A stretch of 16,763 nt of DNA from Verrucomicrobiota bacterium (GTDB lineage: Bacteria; Verrucomicrobiota; Verrucomicrobiia; Limisphaerales; JAEYXS01): positions 1-16,763 of the forward strand of contig JAEYXS010000084.1 in NCBI GenBank assembly GCA_023431185.1, in the 5' to 3' direction. Below the pieces are notes generated by a model. The model was not told the DNA's origin and made no database searches. It was given only the letters and a program-made list of their open reading frames with translations. This document shows positions 1-8,075 of the stretch, piece by piece (within the stretch, counting starts at the first letter, position 1; each line of letters begins with the position of its first letter). The translations under genes and the position numbers were made by a program.

Positions 1-167
1 CAGTAAACATAGATCTCGGGCGTGGGCGGGCCAGGGTGGAAGGGGTTGATGAGGGCCACGATGTTCAGCCGGGCGAGCTGGGCATTCTCGAGCTGCACAT
101 CGTAGGAGAGCGAGCAGCCGGGATCCGGCTCGGAGAGCAGGTGCCACTTGTCCACTTGAATGATCAT
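1..167 (-). CDS. Partial unrecognised minus-strand gene, 3' end outside window
   Basis: Reading the minus strand from an ATG at 167-165 gives 55 codons without a stop up to the window edge. The peptide starts MIIQVDKWHLLSEPDPG and later contains LARLNIVALINPFHPGP. An in-frame TAA at 182-180 lies just upstream, so the ATG or a site downstream of it is the start. The region is GC-rich like the tail genes and has the same orientation, so it could be a further accessory gene of the phage module separated from it by the AT-rich island. I do not recognise the family and no ribosome binding site is obvious. An overlapping plus-strand frame (36-329) looks like its shadow because its peptide is low in hydrophobic pattern. 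Confidence 0.55.
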   Translation of the reverse strand, partial: MIIQVDKWHLLSEPDPGCSLSYDVQLENAQLARLNIVALINPFHPGPPTPEIYVY

Positions 168-190
168 AAGGGCTACGGGTTAAGGGTTGC

Positions 191-230
191 GGCGGGAGGA
201 CAAACCCTGAAATCAGGATGTCTTGCCGCC
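191..230. repeat. Long imperfect hairpin at the edge of the AT-rich island
   Basis: The 40 bases fold on themselves. GGCGG (191-195) pairs with CCGCC (226-230), AGGACA (197-202) pairs with TGTCTT (219-224, one G-U), and CCTGA (206-210) pairs with TCAGG (213-217). Only small internal loops interrupt it. No T-run follows on either strand, so it looks more like a REP-type intergenic element than an intrinsic terminator. It lies about 70 bases outside the composition change at about 300. The remainder of 168-303 holds no gene that I can support. Confidence 0.5.
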
Positions 231-303
231 GGAAACAACAGCCTCGTGAACCAGCACAACAAGGAGACTGACAGAAGGATACGCCTGTTCGGGCGGGGGG
301 GCA

Positions 304-1083
304 ATGGGGAATTCCACTATATTGACTAACTCAATTTTCCAAATGAATCATTCTAGATGGCATTATTTGCAAGGTTTGACCGCAGAGTGTCTTGACAAGA
401 TTGGCTATTACAACCTGAGAGCCTACCTGCACAACAACATTACAAAACCATTAGCCAAACCTGATTTACAAGGATGGTTTTCCGAAGCGAATCAGAAAGC
501 ACTTAGGAAAACACTAGAACACCATTGCACAGCCATACCACAACCAAAGATACTGGAGATAGGCTCATGGAAAGGGTTATCCACTTCAGTAATCGCGCAA
601 TTCTTAAAGGACAAAAATGGAAGCCTATACTGTGTCGACAGTTGGCAAGGAAATGAAGGCGTTGGAGCAATACACAAAACAGCTCAGTACAAAGACATTC
701 TAACGACCTTCAGACGCAATATGCATCTACTAGGGTATACTAACATAGTACACCCTCTCGTCGGCAAATGCACCGAAATATTACCGATGCTTCAGAACCA
801 TACTTTCGACTTAATTTTCATCGACGCGGACCATAGGAGAACACCGTTTATGTACGATTTAACGGAAGCCTTAAGGTTAGTAAAAAACGGTGGAATTATC
901 TGCGGTGACGATTGTGATGAAAAGTATCAACCATCAAAAGAAGCTTTCTACAAACAGCACTGTGAGAAGGATTATTACGAACAAGTGCATTGCGGCGTAG
1001 TGCTTGCACTTGAAGAGAAGTTTGGGTTTGAAAAAATTAATCTAGTTGAAGGATCATCATTTTGGGTCTACCAGAAACAGTAA
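304..1083 (+). CDS. Class I SAM-dependent methyltransferase (Methyltransf_24-like)
   Basis: The 259-residue protein has the Rossmann-fold methyltransferase signature. Motif I is ILEIGSWKGLST (residues 83-94), an acidic strand-2 end is CVDSWQG (110-116), FIDADH is at 172-177, and GGIICGDD is at 196-203. The FIDADH and GDD acidic residues resemble the metal-binding pattern of sugar or catechol O-methyltransferases, so modification of a glycan or small molecule is a reasonable inference. The substrate cannot be read from sequence. The first 80 residues carry no motif that I recognise. The start at 304 follows a G-rich stretch that could serve as a ribosome binding site, but it sits exactly at the change from GC-rich to AT-rich DNA, and an ATG at 343 (residue 14) is an alternative. 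The gene is much richer in AT than the tail genes and is on the opposite strand, which suggests separate acquisition. The next gene starts 52 bases downstream on the same strand. Confidence 0.85.
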   Translation: MGNSTILTNSIFQMNHSRWHYLQGLTAECLDKIGYYNLRAYLHNNITKPLAKPDLQGWFSEANQKALRKTLEHHCTAIPQPKILEIGSWKGLSTSVIAQFLKDKNGSLYCVDSWQGNEGVGAIHKTAQYKDILTTFRRNMHLLGYTNIVHPLVGKCTEILPMLQNHTFDLIFIDADHRRTPFMYDLTEALRLVKNGGIICGDDCDEKYQPSKEAFYKQHCEKDYYEQVHCGVVLALEEKFGFEKINLVEGSSFWVYQKQ

Positions 1084-1135
1084 GCTGTCAGAAAAATCTA
1101 TTGCACAAGTTTACAAATTCCATTAGGAAAGGGGG

Positions 1136-2680
1136 ATGCACGCCAAGGGATTAACATTATTGGTTGGCTTCCTGATAACACTGGTAAGCCAAGTTCAAGC
1201 AGCAAATTTCGACCTACAAGCTGAGAAGGCCGTAGAAATCGGTTTCGATACGGTATCCGGTCGATACTACCAATTGCAGCGATCACCAAATGTAGAACCC
1301 GCTGTATGGTCCAACTATGGTGAGCCATTTAAAGGCGATGGCACGCGCAATTACGGCTTTACGCGCACCACAAGTAGCTCATTGAGCATTTTTCGCTTAG
1401 TTGAATATGATCTTTCCAACGGCCTTATCGCACACTATCCATTTAATGGAAACGCAAACGACAGCAGTGCCAATCTAAATCACGGAACGGTCATGGGGGC
1501 AACGTTGACAACGGATCGTTTTGGAAATCAGAATTCTGCCTACAGCTTCAACGGCGTCAATCAATACATCTTCAGCGCCAATCAGTCTTACCTCAATTTT
1601 GGCGCTAGTGATTTCTCAATTAGTTTATGGGCAAGCTATGCAAACAATGCAACAAATCGCTTCTTGATCGGTAAAAGTAACGGTCAGTTTGAGCAAGATA
1701 AGTGGATTGTCTACCACGACTACTCACCAGCCAAGTATTCTTTTCACGTAAACACCCCAAGTGCTAACAGCACTTTTTCAGGGCAAGCAACATGGTCCTT
1801 CGACAGCAATAACTGGCATCATGTAGTTATCACTAGGTCAGGTAGTACTTACAAAACATACATTAACGGCGTACTATCCGGACAAAGTTCAGGTCCTGCC
1901 TCAATAGCCTCAACTACAGCAGCCCTGACAATGGGTATGGTTGAAGCAGCAGGCTATATGCATGGCAAACTAGACGACGTTAGAATTTACAATCGCGCAC
2001 TATCTTTAGCTGAGGTTCAAATTCTCACAAAAGATACGGAGATTGATTTGAGCAGCTCACTGGTTGCTCATTATTCTCTGGATGGGAATGCAAACGATAG
2101 CAGCTCAAATTTGAATCACGGAAGTGTTGTTGGAGCCACATTGACAACAGATCGTTTCGGCAACGCAAATAGCGCTTATTACTTCAATGGAGTCGATCAG
2201 CTTATTCAAGCACCGCATCAACCATATTTGAACCTTAGCGGCACCACATACACAGTTACATTCTGGGCAAAGTTTGATGGCTCTTCTTCAGTAAAGCACA
2301 TTCTCGGCAAGAGTGCTGGCGCCTTTAATAATAACAAATGGATAGTATATTATTCAAACGTGCCAAGCCAAATTTCAATGCATATCAATTTGACATCTAG
2401 CGGAAGTTTCTTCCCTGCGTTAGCTAGTTTTCCTTACGACACAACAACATGGCACCATTTTGCCGTAACCAAATCCGGTTCAACGTATAGCACATACATC
2501 GATGGCCAGAAGATTGCCCAAGGATCAGGGCCCTCCACAATTACTGGCACAACTGCTCCGATGACGATCGGCTCAGTAGAGGGGTTGTCGTGGTTCAAAG
2601 GTAGCCTAGACGATATTCGGATTTATCAACGCGACCTTAATCCATCAGAAGTCAAGGCATTATTTATTAAACAGAACTAA
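1136..2680 (+). CDS. Secreted protein with two tandem LamG-like jelly-roll domains
   Basis: The 514-residue protein begins with a typical signal peptide (MHAKGLTLLVGFLITLVSQVQA, shown here as residues 1-22, probable cleavage before A23). A short domain follows at 30-90 containing RYYQLQRSPN, a type often seen in secreted Verrucomicrobiota proteins. Two homologous concanavalin-A/LamG-like domains follow at about 95-297 and 306-510. Each has NANDSS, NLNHG, GATLTTDRFGN, the WHH signature and a closing LDD(V/I)RIY motif, so they arose by internal duplication. Such domains bind carbohydrate or mediate adhesion, and no catalytic site is seen. AGGAAAGGGGG directly precedes the ATG. The gene is AT-rich, follows the methyltransferase, and converges with the minus-strand phage LamG gene with its stop codon overlapping. 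It is more likely an exported host-surface or adhesion protein than a virion protein. Confidence 0.88.
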   Translation: MHAKGLTLLVGFLITLVSQVQAANFDLQAEKAVEIGFDTVSGRYYQLQRSPNVEPAVWSNYGEPFKGDGTRNYGFTRTTSSSLSIFRLVEYDLSNGLIAHYPFNGNANDSSANLNHGTVMGATLTTDRFGNQNSAYSFNGVNQYIFSANQSYLNFGASDFSISLWASYANNATNRFLIGKSNGQFEQDKWIVYHDYSPAKYSFHVNTPSANSTFSGQATWSFDSNNWHHVVITRSGSTYKTYINGVLSGQSSGPASIASTTAALTMGMVEAAGYMHGKLDDVRIYNRALSLAEVQILTKDTEIDLSSSLVAHYSLDGNANDSSSNLNHGSVVGATLTTDRFGNANSAYYFNGVDQLIQAPHQPYLNLSGTTYTVTFWAKFDGSSSVKHILGKSAGAFNNNKWIVYYSNVPSQISMHINLTSSGSFFPALASFPYDTTTWHHFAVTKSGSTYSTYIDGQKIAQGSGPSTITGTTAPMTIGSVEGLSWFKGSLDDIRIYQRDLNPSEVKALFIKQN

Positions 2681-3453
2681 AACACCGATGCAAATGCCCC
2701 CGATTTTTTATAAAAACGGGTAGCGCGAATCAGGCTCTTCTTTACAAAGGGGTCAATGTGCTTGGATAGCATATTGACCTCTTTATTATTGAGTGCTCTA
2801 ACATAAACTAAACACCCTATCAACTGCCCAACCCAAGCACCGAAAGAGTTCTGAAATCTACCCCATCTCCATGCTGTATCCAATAAAGTAGACGGCGTGT
2901 GAAAGCCAGAGACATCGAGTTTTCCATCTATATAAATACTAGCAGTTCCATTTTGATAAGTGCCGGCAACATGATGCCATTTGTCATCTGAAACAATAAT
3001 CGTACCAGCGAGAATACCGTGCCCATAACCATTGCCCCAGTGGATTGTACCGCCATTTCCAGCAACTATTTGATAATTCGATGCCGCTGGCGTTCCCCCA
3101 TCCTTCCCCCAGTGTAACAGCCCCTTGTCCCCGCTCCATCCAGGCGATTTGATCCAGCAGGCGACGGTCCGGCTTTGGTTCCCGACGGGGAAGTTCTTGC
3201 CGGGGGTGTCGCCGATGACGTCGTCGTCGGTGCCGTCGAAGTTCAGAGCGTGGCCGTGTTTGCCGGGGGCCCAGTTCGCGCCGTTGCGGAGGGTGCCGTG
3301 ATTGCCGTTGCCGGAGTAGTCCCAGAGCCGCGTGGCATGGCGGGGGGCGCCGGGCGGGGCCCAGGCGGCGACGAGGCCGCGCCAGAGGTTCGGATACGCG
3401 GATTCCGCCGCATTGCGCGCGAAGGCGCGGGTGAGGTTCGGGCCACTCATCAT
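2677..3453 (-). CDS. Phage-associated LamG-domain protein, chimeric in composition
   Basis: The 258-residue protein is the last gene of the tail operon. Its start ATG (3453-3451) overlaps the previous stop as ATGA, so it is probably translationally coupled. A LamG/concanavalin-like domain spans about 25-230. Signature parts are DYSGNGNHGTL (46-56), ALNFDG (69-74), DKWHHVAGTY (157-166) and IYIDGKLDV (173-181), and the tail contains DPF near residue 234. Phage proteins of this kind sit at the end of tail fibre clusters and are thought to bind glycans on the host. The 5' half is strongly GC-rich like the rest of the operon. From about codon 110-130 (position about 3,060-3,125) to the end the DNA turns AT-rich, which suggests that the receptor-facing half was replaced or that an acquired segment recombined inside the gene. 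The domain reads through the junction without a break. Stop codons overlap with the convergent gene at 2677-2680. Confidence 0.82.
   Translation of the reverse strand: MMSGPNLTRAFARNAAESAYPNLWRGLVAAWAPPGAPRHATRLWDYSGNGNHGTLRNGANWAPGKHGHALNFDGTDDDVIGDTPGKNFPVGNQSRTVACWIKSPGWSGDKGLLHWGKDGGTPAASNYQIVAGNGGTIHWGNGYGHGILAGTIIVSDDKWHHVAGTYQNGTASIYIDGKLDVSGFHTPSTLLDTAWRWGRFQNSFGAWVGQLIGCLVYVRALNNKEVNMLSKHIDPFVKKSLIRATRFYKKSGAFASVF
2698..2719. other. Inverted repeat in the convergent 3' region
   Basis: CCCG at 2698-2701 pairs with CGGG at 2716-2719, and a T-tract and an A-tract between them extend the stem with one A-A mismatch. It lies 18 bases beyond the stop of the plus-strand LamG gene and inside the 3' end of the minus-strand LamG gene. 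It could help end plus-strand transcription, but no T-run follows the stem, so terminator function is uncertain. Confidence 0.3.
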
Positions 3454-3914
3454 TGTGCCTCCGGATTGATGCCCACGTAGCGGACCCAATGGTTGGCGCC
3501 GGTGCTGTCCAGGTTCACGCCGGTGTCGTTCTGGATGGCGAGGCCCCATCTCGGGCCCGGGTTGTCGATGATGAATTCCCCGTAGAGGACGTCGCCGGTG
3601 GTGGGGGAGGGTTTGTTGTTCAGGATGCCGATGAGCTGGGCGTTCAGCAGGGTGATGGCGGCATCGCTGGCACCCGCGCCGTCCGTGCGGTGGTTCGTGC
3701 CGTGGTTGTCATCGCGCAGGAGATACGCGGTGACGGTGCGGTTGCCCGTGGGCGAGGTGCCCTGCTTGATCTTCGCGTAAATGATGACGCGGGACCAGCG
3801 GTCCGTGGTGTTGTCCACGATGGTGGATTGCCTGGCCGAGCCGTTGCCCAGGCTGGCGAGGGTGATGGTGAGGGCGGTGGATGCGCCGTATTTGTCTTTG
3901 ATCTCTGTGGGCAT
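3450..3914 (-). CDS. Small virion-associated protein of the fibre cluster
   Basis: The 154-residue protein contains GASTALTITLASLGNGSARQ near its start, IVDNTTDRWSRVIIYAKI after it, and PGPRWGLAIQNDTG near the end. From memory, similar small proteins with a leading ITxTLASLxNxxARxS motif and an internal VDNTT occur beside tail fibre genes of many phages and have no assigned role. Secondary structure looks all-beta. No signal peptide or membrane segment is seen. The upstream gap to the fibre gene is 54 bases and lacks a strong Shine-Dalgarno sequence. Its stop overlaps the start of the LamG gene as ATGA, so the two products are probably made together. A tail decoration or fibre-attachment role is inferred only from position. 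Confidence 0.65.
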   Translation of the reverse strand: MPTEIKDKYGASTALTITLASLGNGSARQSTIVDNTTDRWSRVIIYAKIKQGTSPTGNRTVTAYLLRDDNHGTNHRTDGAGASDAAITLLNAQLIGILNNKPSPTTGDVLYGEFIIDNPGPRWGLAIQNDTGVNLDSTGANHWVRYVGINPEAQ

Positions 3915-3968
3915 AGTTTTTCGTTTAGTTAATGGTTGAAAGTTGAGGGTTAAGAATCATTGCGTCCT

Positions 3969-5321
3969 TCAGTTCTTCTTGCCGGTGAGGGCGATGGTGA
4001 GCCGTTGGACGGTGGCGACGGAATCCAGATGGAAGGCGAGGATGTCGCCTGCGTTCACGGTGGTGGTCCAGCCGGTGAGGGTGGTGTCCTTGGTTTTCGC
4101 TGCGCTGCTCAGGGTCGGTTTGGCACTGGCGGTGATGCTGTCCGCCACGGTGGGCGGGTAGTTCGCGTAGGTGTCCTTCCAGATGTCGATGACGGCGCTG
4201 CCGGTCTGATCGGCCAGGACTGTCACGCCGGTAAGGGTCATGGCGAAAGGAATCTCCAGAAACCCTTTCACGCCCGTGGTGAGCGCGGAGCCCCCGCCAT
4301 CGATGACGAAGTTCAGCGCCACCACGCTGGCGTTCTCGAGCGTGGTCTGCGGCGCGGTCTTCCAATCGCTCTTGCCGGTGACGCCTTTGATACGCCCGGC
4401 GAGCCAGGAGAGGAGTTCGGTCAGTTCCCCGGTGTCCGCGGGCGAGGCGAGGCTCTGATCCACGGTGCGTTCGCCGAGTTTCACATCGGTGCATTCACCA
4501 TCGGCGAGGCCTTTGGAGAATTGCACGAAGGTGAGCGGGTCGGTGTCCAGCGTGATGGGATCGTTCGTGGTGAGCACGTAGCCTTTGTCGCCGTTCACGG
4601 TGCCTTCGTTGACGAAGCAATACATGCCGGCGGTGACTTTGGGCGAGGTATCGGCATCCACGGCGCGGGTCCATGCGCCGCTTTGCGCCACGTAGATGCC
4701 GTTCTCCTCGGGAGCGGTCTGGTGCATCACCAGCACGCGATCCTCGTCCGCGAGGGCCACGCCATCAATGGTGAGCAAGCCGCCCGTGGCGAGGTCCACA
4801 TCCGCCGTGGTCGCCGCGCGACAGGAATCCTTTGGATCGGCCCCGCCGCCGGCGAGGGCATCCACGTAGGCTTTCGTGGCAGCGTGTTGCGCGCTGGTGG
4901 GATCGCCGGCCAGGGTCAGCGTGCCCGTCATCGTGCCGCCGCTGAGCGAGAGGAAGACCTCGGCGAAACCGCTGCCGGTATGGCGATAGTGTTTCCAGTT
5001 CAAGTCGCGCCGCACGATCCAGTAGCCCGTGAGCGAGGTCGCGGGTTCGCTCTCGACGATGGCGGGGCGGATCTGTTTCCACGTGCCGGGCGTGCCCTCT
5101 GCGGTGCAGACCCATTCGCCGCCGATGGTGTCGCGCCAGTATTCATCCTCCACGTGAAATCCTTCAGCGGGCGGGCCGATGAGATCGGTAGGCACGTTGT
5201 TCTGATACGTGGGCACCCGCGTGTAGAGCAGGCGGTTGAGGACGGTGAAGTTGGATTCCACGACGGTCTGCGGGTCCGCCGCGTCCGTCACCAGCATTAA
5301 TTCTCCGGGTACGATGGTCAT
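3969..5321 (-). CDS. Phage tail fibre protein
   Basis: The 450-residue protein has typical fibre blocks. LSGGTMTGTLTLAGDPT, then ATKAYVDA (residues 126-155), is the widespread phage fibre repeat. PEENGIYVAQSGAWTRAVDAD with GYVLTTNDPITLDTDPLTF (about 204-265) is a common fibre domain. The C-terminal part from 333, with IPFAMTLTGVTVLADQTG, IDIWKDTYANYPPTVADSI and GDILAFHLDSVATVQRLT, is a beta domain found at the ends of many tail fibres. The start lies 9 bases after the stop of the tail tip gene, which supports a single operon. The product should sit at the tail tip and contact the host surface. No peptidase or hydrolase motif is seen, so adhesion rather than degradation is the best guess. The receptor is unknown. 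Confidence 0.85.
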   Translation of the reverse strand: MTIVPGELMLVTDAADPQTVVESNFTVLNRLLYTRVPTYQNNVPTDLIGPPAEGFHVEDEYWRDTIGGEWVCTAEGTPGTWKQIRPAIVESEPATSLTGYWIVRRDLNWKHYRHTGSGFAEVFLSLSGGTMTGTLTLAGDPTSAQHAATKAYVDALAGGGADPKDSCRAATTADVDLATGGLLTIDGVALADEDRVLVMHQTAPEENGIYVAQSGAWTRAVDADTSPKVTAGMYCFVNEGTVNGDKGYVLTTNDPITLDTDPLTFVQFSKGLADGECTDVKLGERTVDQSLASPADTGELTELLSWLAGRIKGVTGKSDWKTAPQTTLENASVVALNFVIDGGGSALTTGVKGFLEIPFAMTLTGVTVLADQTGSAVIDIWKDTYANYPPTVADSITASAKPTLSSAAKTKDTTLTGWTTTVNAGDILAFHLDSVATVQRLTIALTGKKN

Positions 5322-5330
5322 AATTCATTC

Positions 5331-8075
5331 TCAGGTCACAGTGATGGTCAGTTCGTTGTGATAACGGGAACGCAGCCCGTTCTCGAAAGCGTAGGCGCGG
5401 ACTTTGAAGGACGCGGCGTCCGTGCCGAAGTGGGCGAGCCGGTCCGTGTGCGAATACTCCGCCGTGGTGGCACCCGCCGCCGTGGTACGGGTATGCTTCA
5501 CGACATCCGCCAGCGTGAGGAATTCCAGGATCGTGGCGGCGTTCACCTGGGCCGGGTTGTTCTTCCAGCGGCTCCAGAAATCGCGCGGCGCGCTCTCGCG
5601 CAGGGTCCAGGAGAGCTGCGTGGCGGCTCCGCTGGTGATGTAGGGTGCATGGCCGTCGCCCTGCGCCTTGAGGTTGGTGGGGCCAAGCGGCTGATGCACG
5701 CGATCGAGGAGGTGACACTTCACCAGCGCCACCTCGGAGAGCGCGAGGGTCTTGTGCAGCACCCGGGGCTGCAGTTTGAAGCAATGCCGGGAGCCGCGCA
5801 GGAAGCTCGCGTGTGTCAACTGCTTCAACTGCTGGCGCGGGCACAGGAACACTTCCGCCCCGGCGGCGTGCGCCTGCAGCACGGTATCATAACGGGCACG
5901 GATGCCGCACACACGATACCGGCCGGCGCTGACCAGCTCCACTTCCGCGAGGGAGATGATCTCATCCCCCACGAAGAGCAGGAGGTCGTTGAAAAAAGCA
6001 TTGTTCAGCGAAGGACTTTCCAGGTCCACAAGCTCATCGGTGAAGTTCACCACCAGGCCGGTGGCGAGATCAATGAGGTCCGTCTGCAAGGGGTACGACT
6101 GGTGCAAGGTGCCGTGGAGCGGGAAACGGTTGTGCTCCCCGATGGCGGTGTAGGAGAAGGTGACCTGCGGTACGGGCCAGGCGTAGAAGCAAACCCCCTG
6201 TCCCGCCGGCGCATACTGCATCTGCGTGGTGCGCCGGGCGCGAATCACCGCCGCCCGGGCCAGGCCGGGGGTCGCCTCCGGTTCCCAGCCGATGACGAGC
6301 ATGTACTCCCGCAGCATCCACGCACCATTCCAGCCGCTGGGGGCAAGGCGTTGGATGACGAGCCGGTATTCCTTGGCCAGCGTCGCCAGCGTCTCTGCCT
6401 GCGCGGGTGAAAAGCTCAACTGCAACGCAAAGGTCTCATCCACGATGGCGGTCGGCGGGTAGTTGCTGGCGATCGTGCCGGTGGTGACCACCGTGCCCAG
6501 GCCGTTGGTGAGCCGGACCGAGGTGAGGTTGTAGTTCTGGCGCAGATGGATGTTATAGCCCGTGGTGAAAAAATTCGGCCGCGCCACCATGGGCGAGAGC
6601 GTGATCTTCTCGCCATCCGCCAGCCCGCGCGGCAGCTCGATGAGCTTCTGCACAGTGATGGGCACCGGATCGGTCGGCACCGGTTCGATGACCGCATCAT
6701 CTTCCGGCAGGTAGTACGCGTCGTTCAGGTACGCGCGGTCGAGGATCACCTCCAGGCTCACCTCGCGCGCCTCCGGCCGGCTCACGGAGGTGGACACCAC
6801 GCGCATGACGAGTTCCTCGATGCCCAGGTGCGCATACGAGAAGCGGAAGAGATCGCCGGGCTTCAACGCCGCGGATTTGCGCACGCTCAGGCTGCCACCC
6901 GTGGCGGGCAGGGCGGCGGCGCGACCGGCCGCAGCCGCGAGCTTCTGGGCGAATTGCGGGTTCGTCACCCACATGCGCTCTAACGTCTGCGGCGTGTTAT
7001 CTCCTGCGAGCTGCGCCACCCCGGGGGCGCGATAGGAGAGCGCATTCTCCTTGTAGTCGCGTGTGCGGTCGTTGAATTTCACCCACGTCTTCGTCTTCAC
7101 ACCGCGCCAGCTTTCCGTGTCCAGCTCAGGTTCCTCCGTGAGCACCGCTTCATTGATGAGCGGCAGCGCCTCCACATCCGCCGGTGCGCGCATCAGGCCG
7201 AGCGAGAATTTCCCCTCCGCCGTGATGAGCAGGTAACCGTCGAAGTATTCGCAGATCTGCGCGATGAGTTGCCGCGCGCTCGTCTGCTTCGTGAGGTACG
7301 GCGAGATGCCGATCTCCTCATCCGCGAGTTGCGCAGCCACGGCCAGCAGGCCGCTCTGATCCAGCCGGCTCACGTCCCAGCCCAGCCCGTAGAGCGGGCT
7401 CATGAGCAATTCGCAGATCACCGCCACCGGATTGCAATCACCCCCGATGTTCACCGGCACCGTCACGAATCCCTCATCTTCTTCGGTCAACCCCTGATTC
7501 CACGGCCACTCCGGATAACGCGACATGATCACTTCCACATTCGGCGCGTTCGTCTGGTTGAAGCCGAAGTAAACTTGATCGAAATAGAGGATGCATTGCC
7601 CGGGATATTTCGGATGTTCCAGGCCCGAGGCCCCGAGGACTTCCCCGGCGTTCTGCGCCGTGGTGCCCCAGTAGAGGCGCGCGGGATTGAGTGCATGACC
7701 TTCCAGCGTGAGATTCGTCCAGATGTCGCCGTCACGTTCCAGCGGCCCGTCCTCGGCGTCCATCTCCCACACGACATCGCCGTTGAAGAAGACCTTCTCG
7801 ATCGCATCCACCGGCCCGTGACAGACCACGGCGGCGAGATTCGCGTAATAGTTATAGCCGGAGACGGCCGTCTGCCCCTTGCCCACGGTGGAGACCACGG
7901 GCGCGGCATACACGCCGAAGGCATCGGTGATCCAGGTCACGCCGAGGCGGTTCTTGCCCGCGAAGTAGGGGAGCGGCCGCGCCTGCTCGTTCGTCGAGGC
8001 GCGGGATTCGTCCAGCCCCAGCGCCTTTTGCGGCGGAGCGGGCAGGGATTTGGTGGAGTTGCCGCCGAAGCTCAT
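5331..8075 (-). CDS. Tail tip / host-specificity protein, gpJ- and GTA megatron-like
   Basis: The 914-residue protein starts at an ATG (8075-8073) that overlaps the peptidase stop as ATGA. The longer open frame upstream is the shadow of the peptidase gene. The N-terminal 1-190 contains PYFAGKNRLGVTWI and RLYWGTTAQNAGE, typical of the Phage-tail_3 / gpJ N-terminal region. NPVAVICELLMSPLYGLGW (215-233) followed by a helical region and a YFDGYLLITAEGKFSLG strand (277-293) is the gpJ core. Region 700-745, with VGDEIISLAEVEL and GRYRVCGIRARYDT, matches a segment seen in GTA-type megatron proteins. The last 90 residues resemble a fibronectin-like beta domain. Such proteins form the tail spike base and determine host contact. 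It is somewhat shorter than lambda gpJ, and fibre function appears to be outsourced to the next genes. Confidence 0.87.
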   Translation of the reverse strand: MSFGGNSTKSLPAPPQKALGLDESRASTNEQARPLPYFAGKNRLGVTWITDAFGVYAAPVVSTVGKGQTAVSGYNYYANLAAVVCHGPVDAIEKVFFNGDVVWEMDAEDGPLERDGDIWTNLTLEGHALNPARLYWGTTAQNAGEVLGASGLEHPKYPGQCILYFDQVYFGFNQTNAPNVEVIMSRYPEWPWNQGLTEEDEGFVTVPVNIGGDCNPVAVICELLMSPLYGLGWDVSRLDQSGLLAVAAQLADEEIGISPYLTKQTSARQLIAQICEYFDGYLLITAEGKFSLGLMRAPADVEALPLINEAVLTEEPELDTESWRGVKTKTWVKFNDRTRDYKENALSYRAPGVAQLAGDNTPQTLERMWVTNPQFAQKLAAAAGRAAALPATGGSLSVRKSAALKPGDLFRFSYAHLGIEELVMRVVSTSVSRPEAREVSLEVILDRAYLNDAYYLPEDDAVIEPVPTDPVPITVQKLIELPRGLADGEKITLSPMVARPNFFTTGYNIHLRQNYNLTSVRLTNGLGTVVTTGTIASNYPPTAIVDETFALQLSFSPAQAETLATLAKEYRLVIQRLAPSGWNGAWMLREYMLVIGWEPEATPGLARAAVIRARRTTQMQYAPAGQGVCFYAWPVPQVTFSYTAIGEHNRFPLHGTLHQSYPLQTDLIDLATGLVVNFTDELVDLESPSLNNAFFNDLLLFVGDEIISLAEVELVSAGRYRVCGIRARYDTVLQAHAAGAEVFLCPRQQLKQLTHASFLRGSRHCFKLQPRVLHKTLALSEVALVKCHLLDRVHQPLGPTNLKAQGDGHAPYITSGAATQLSWTLRESAPRDFWSRWKNNPAQVNAATILEFLTLADVVKHTRTTAAGATTAEYSHTDRLAHFGTDAASFKVRAYAFENGLRSRYHNELTITVT

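Noticed and set aside
36..329. 97-codon plus-strand frame at the left end
   Set aside because: It crosses a hairpin and the composition break, and the opposite strand gives a more protein-like partial gene at 1-167.
323..352. Possible promoter TTGACT with a weak -10 near the methyltransferase start
   Set aside because: It lies inside the chosen coding region and the -10 match is poor, so it was not called.
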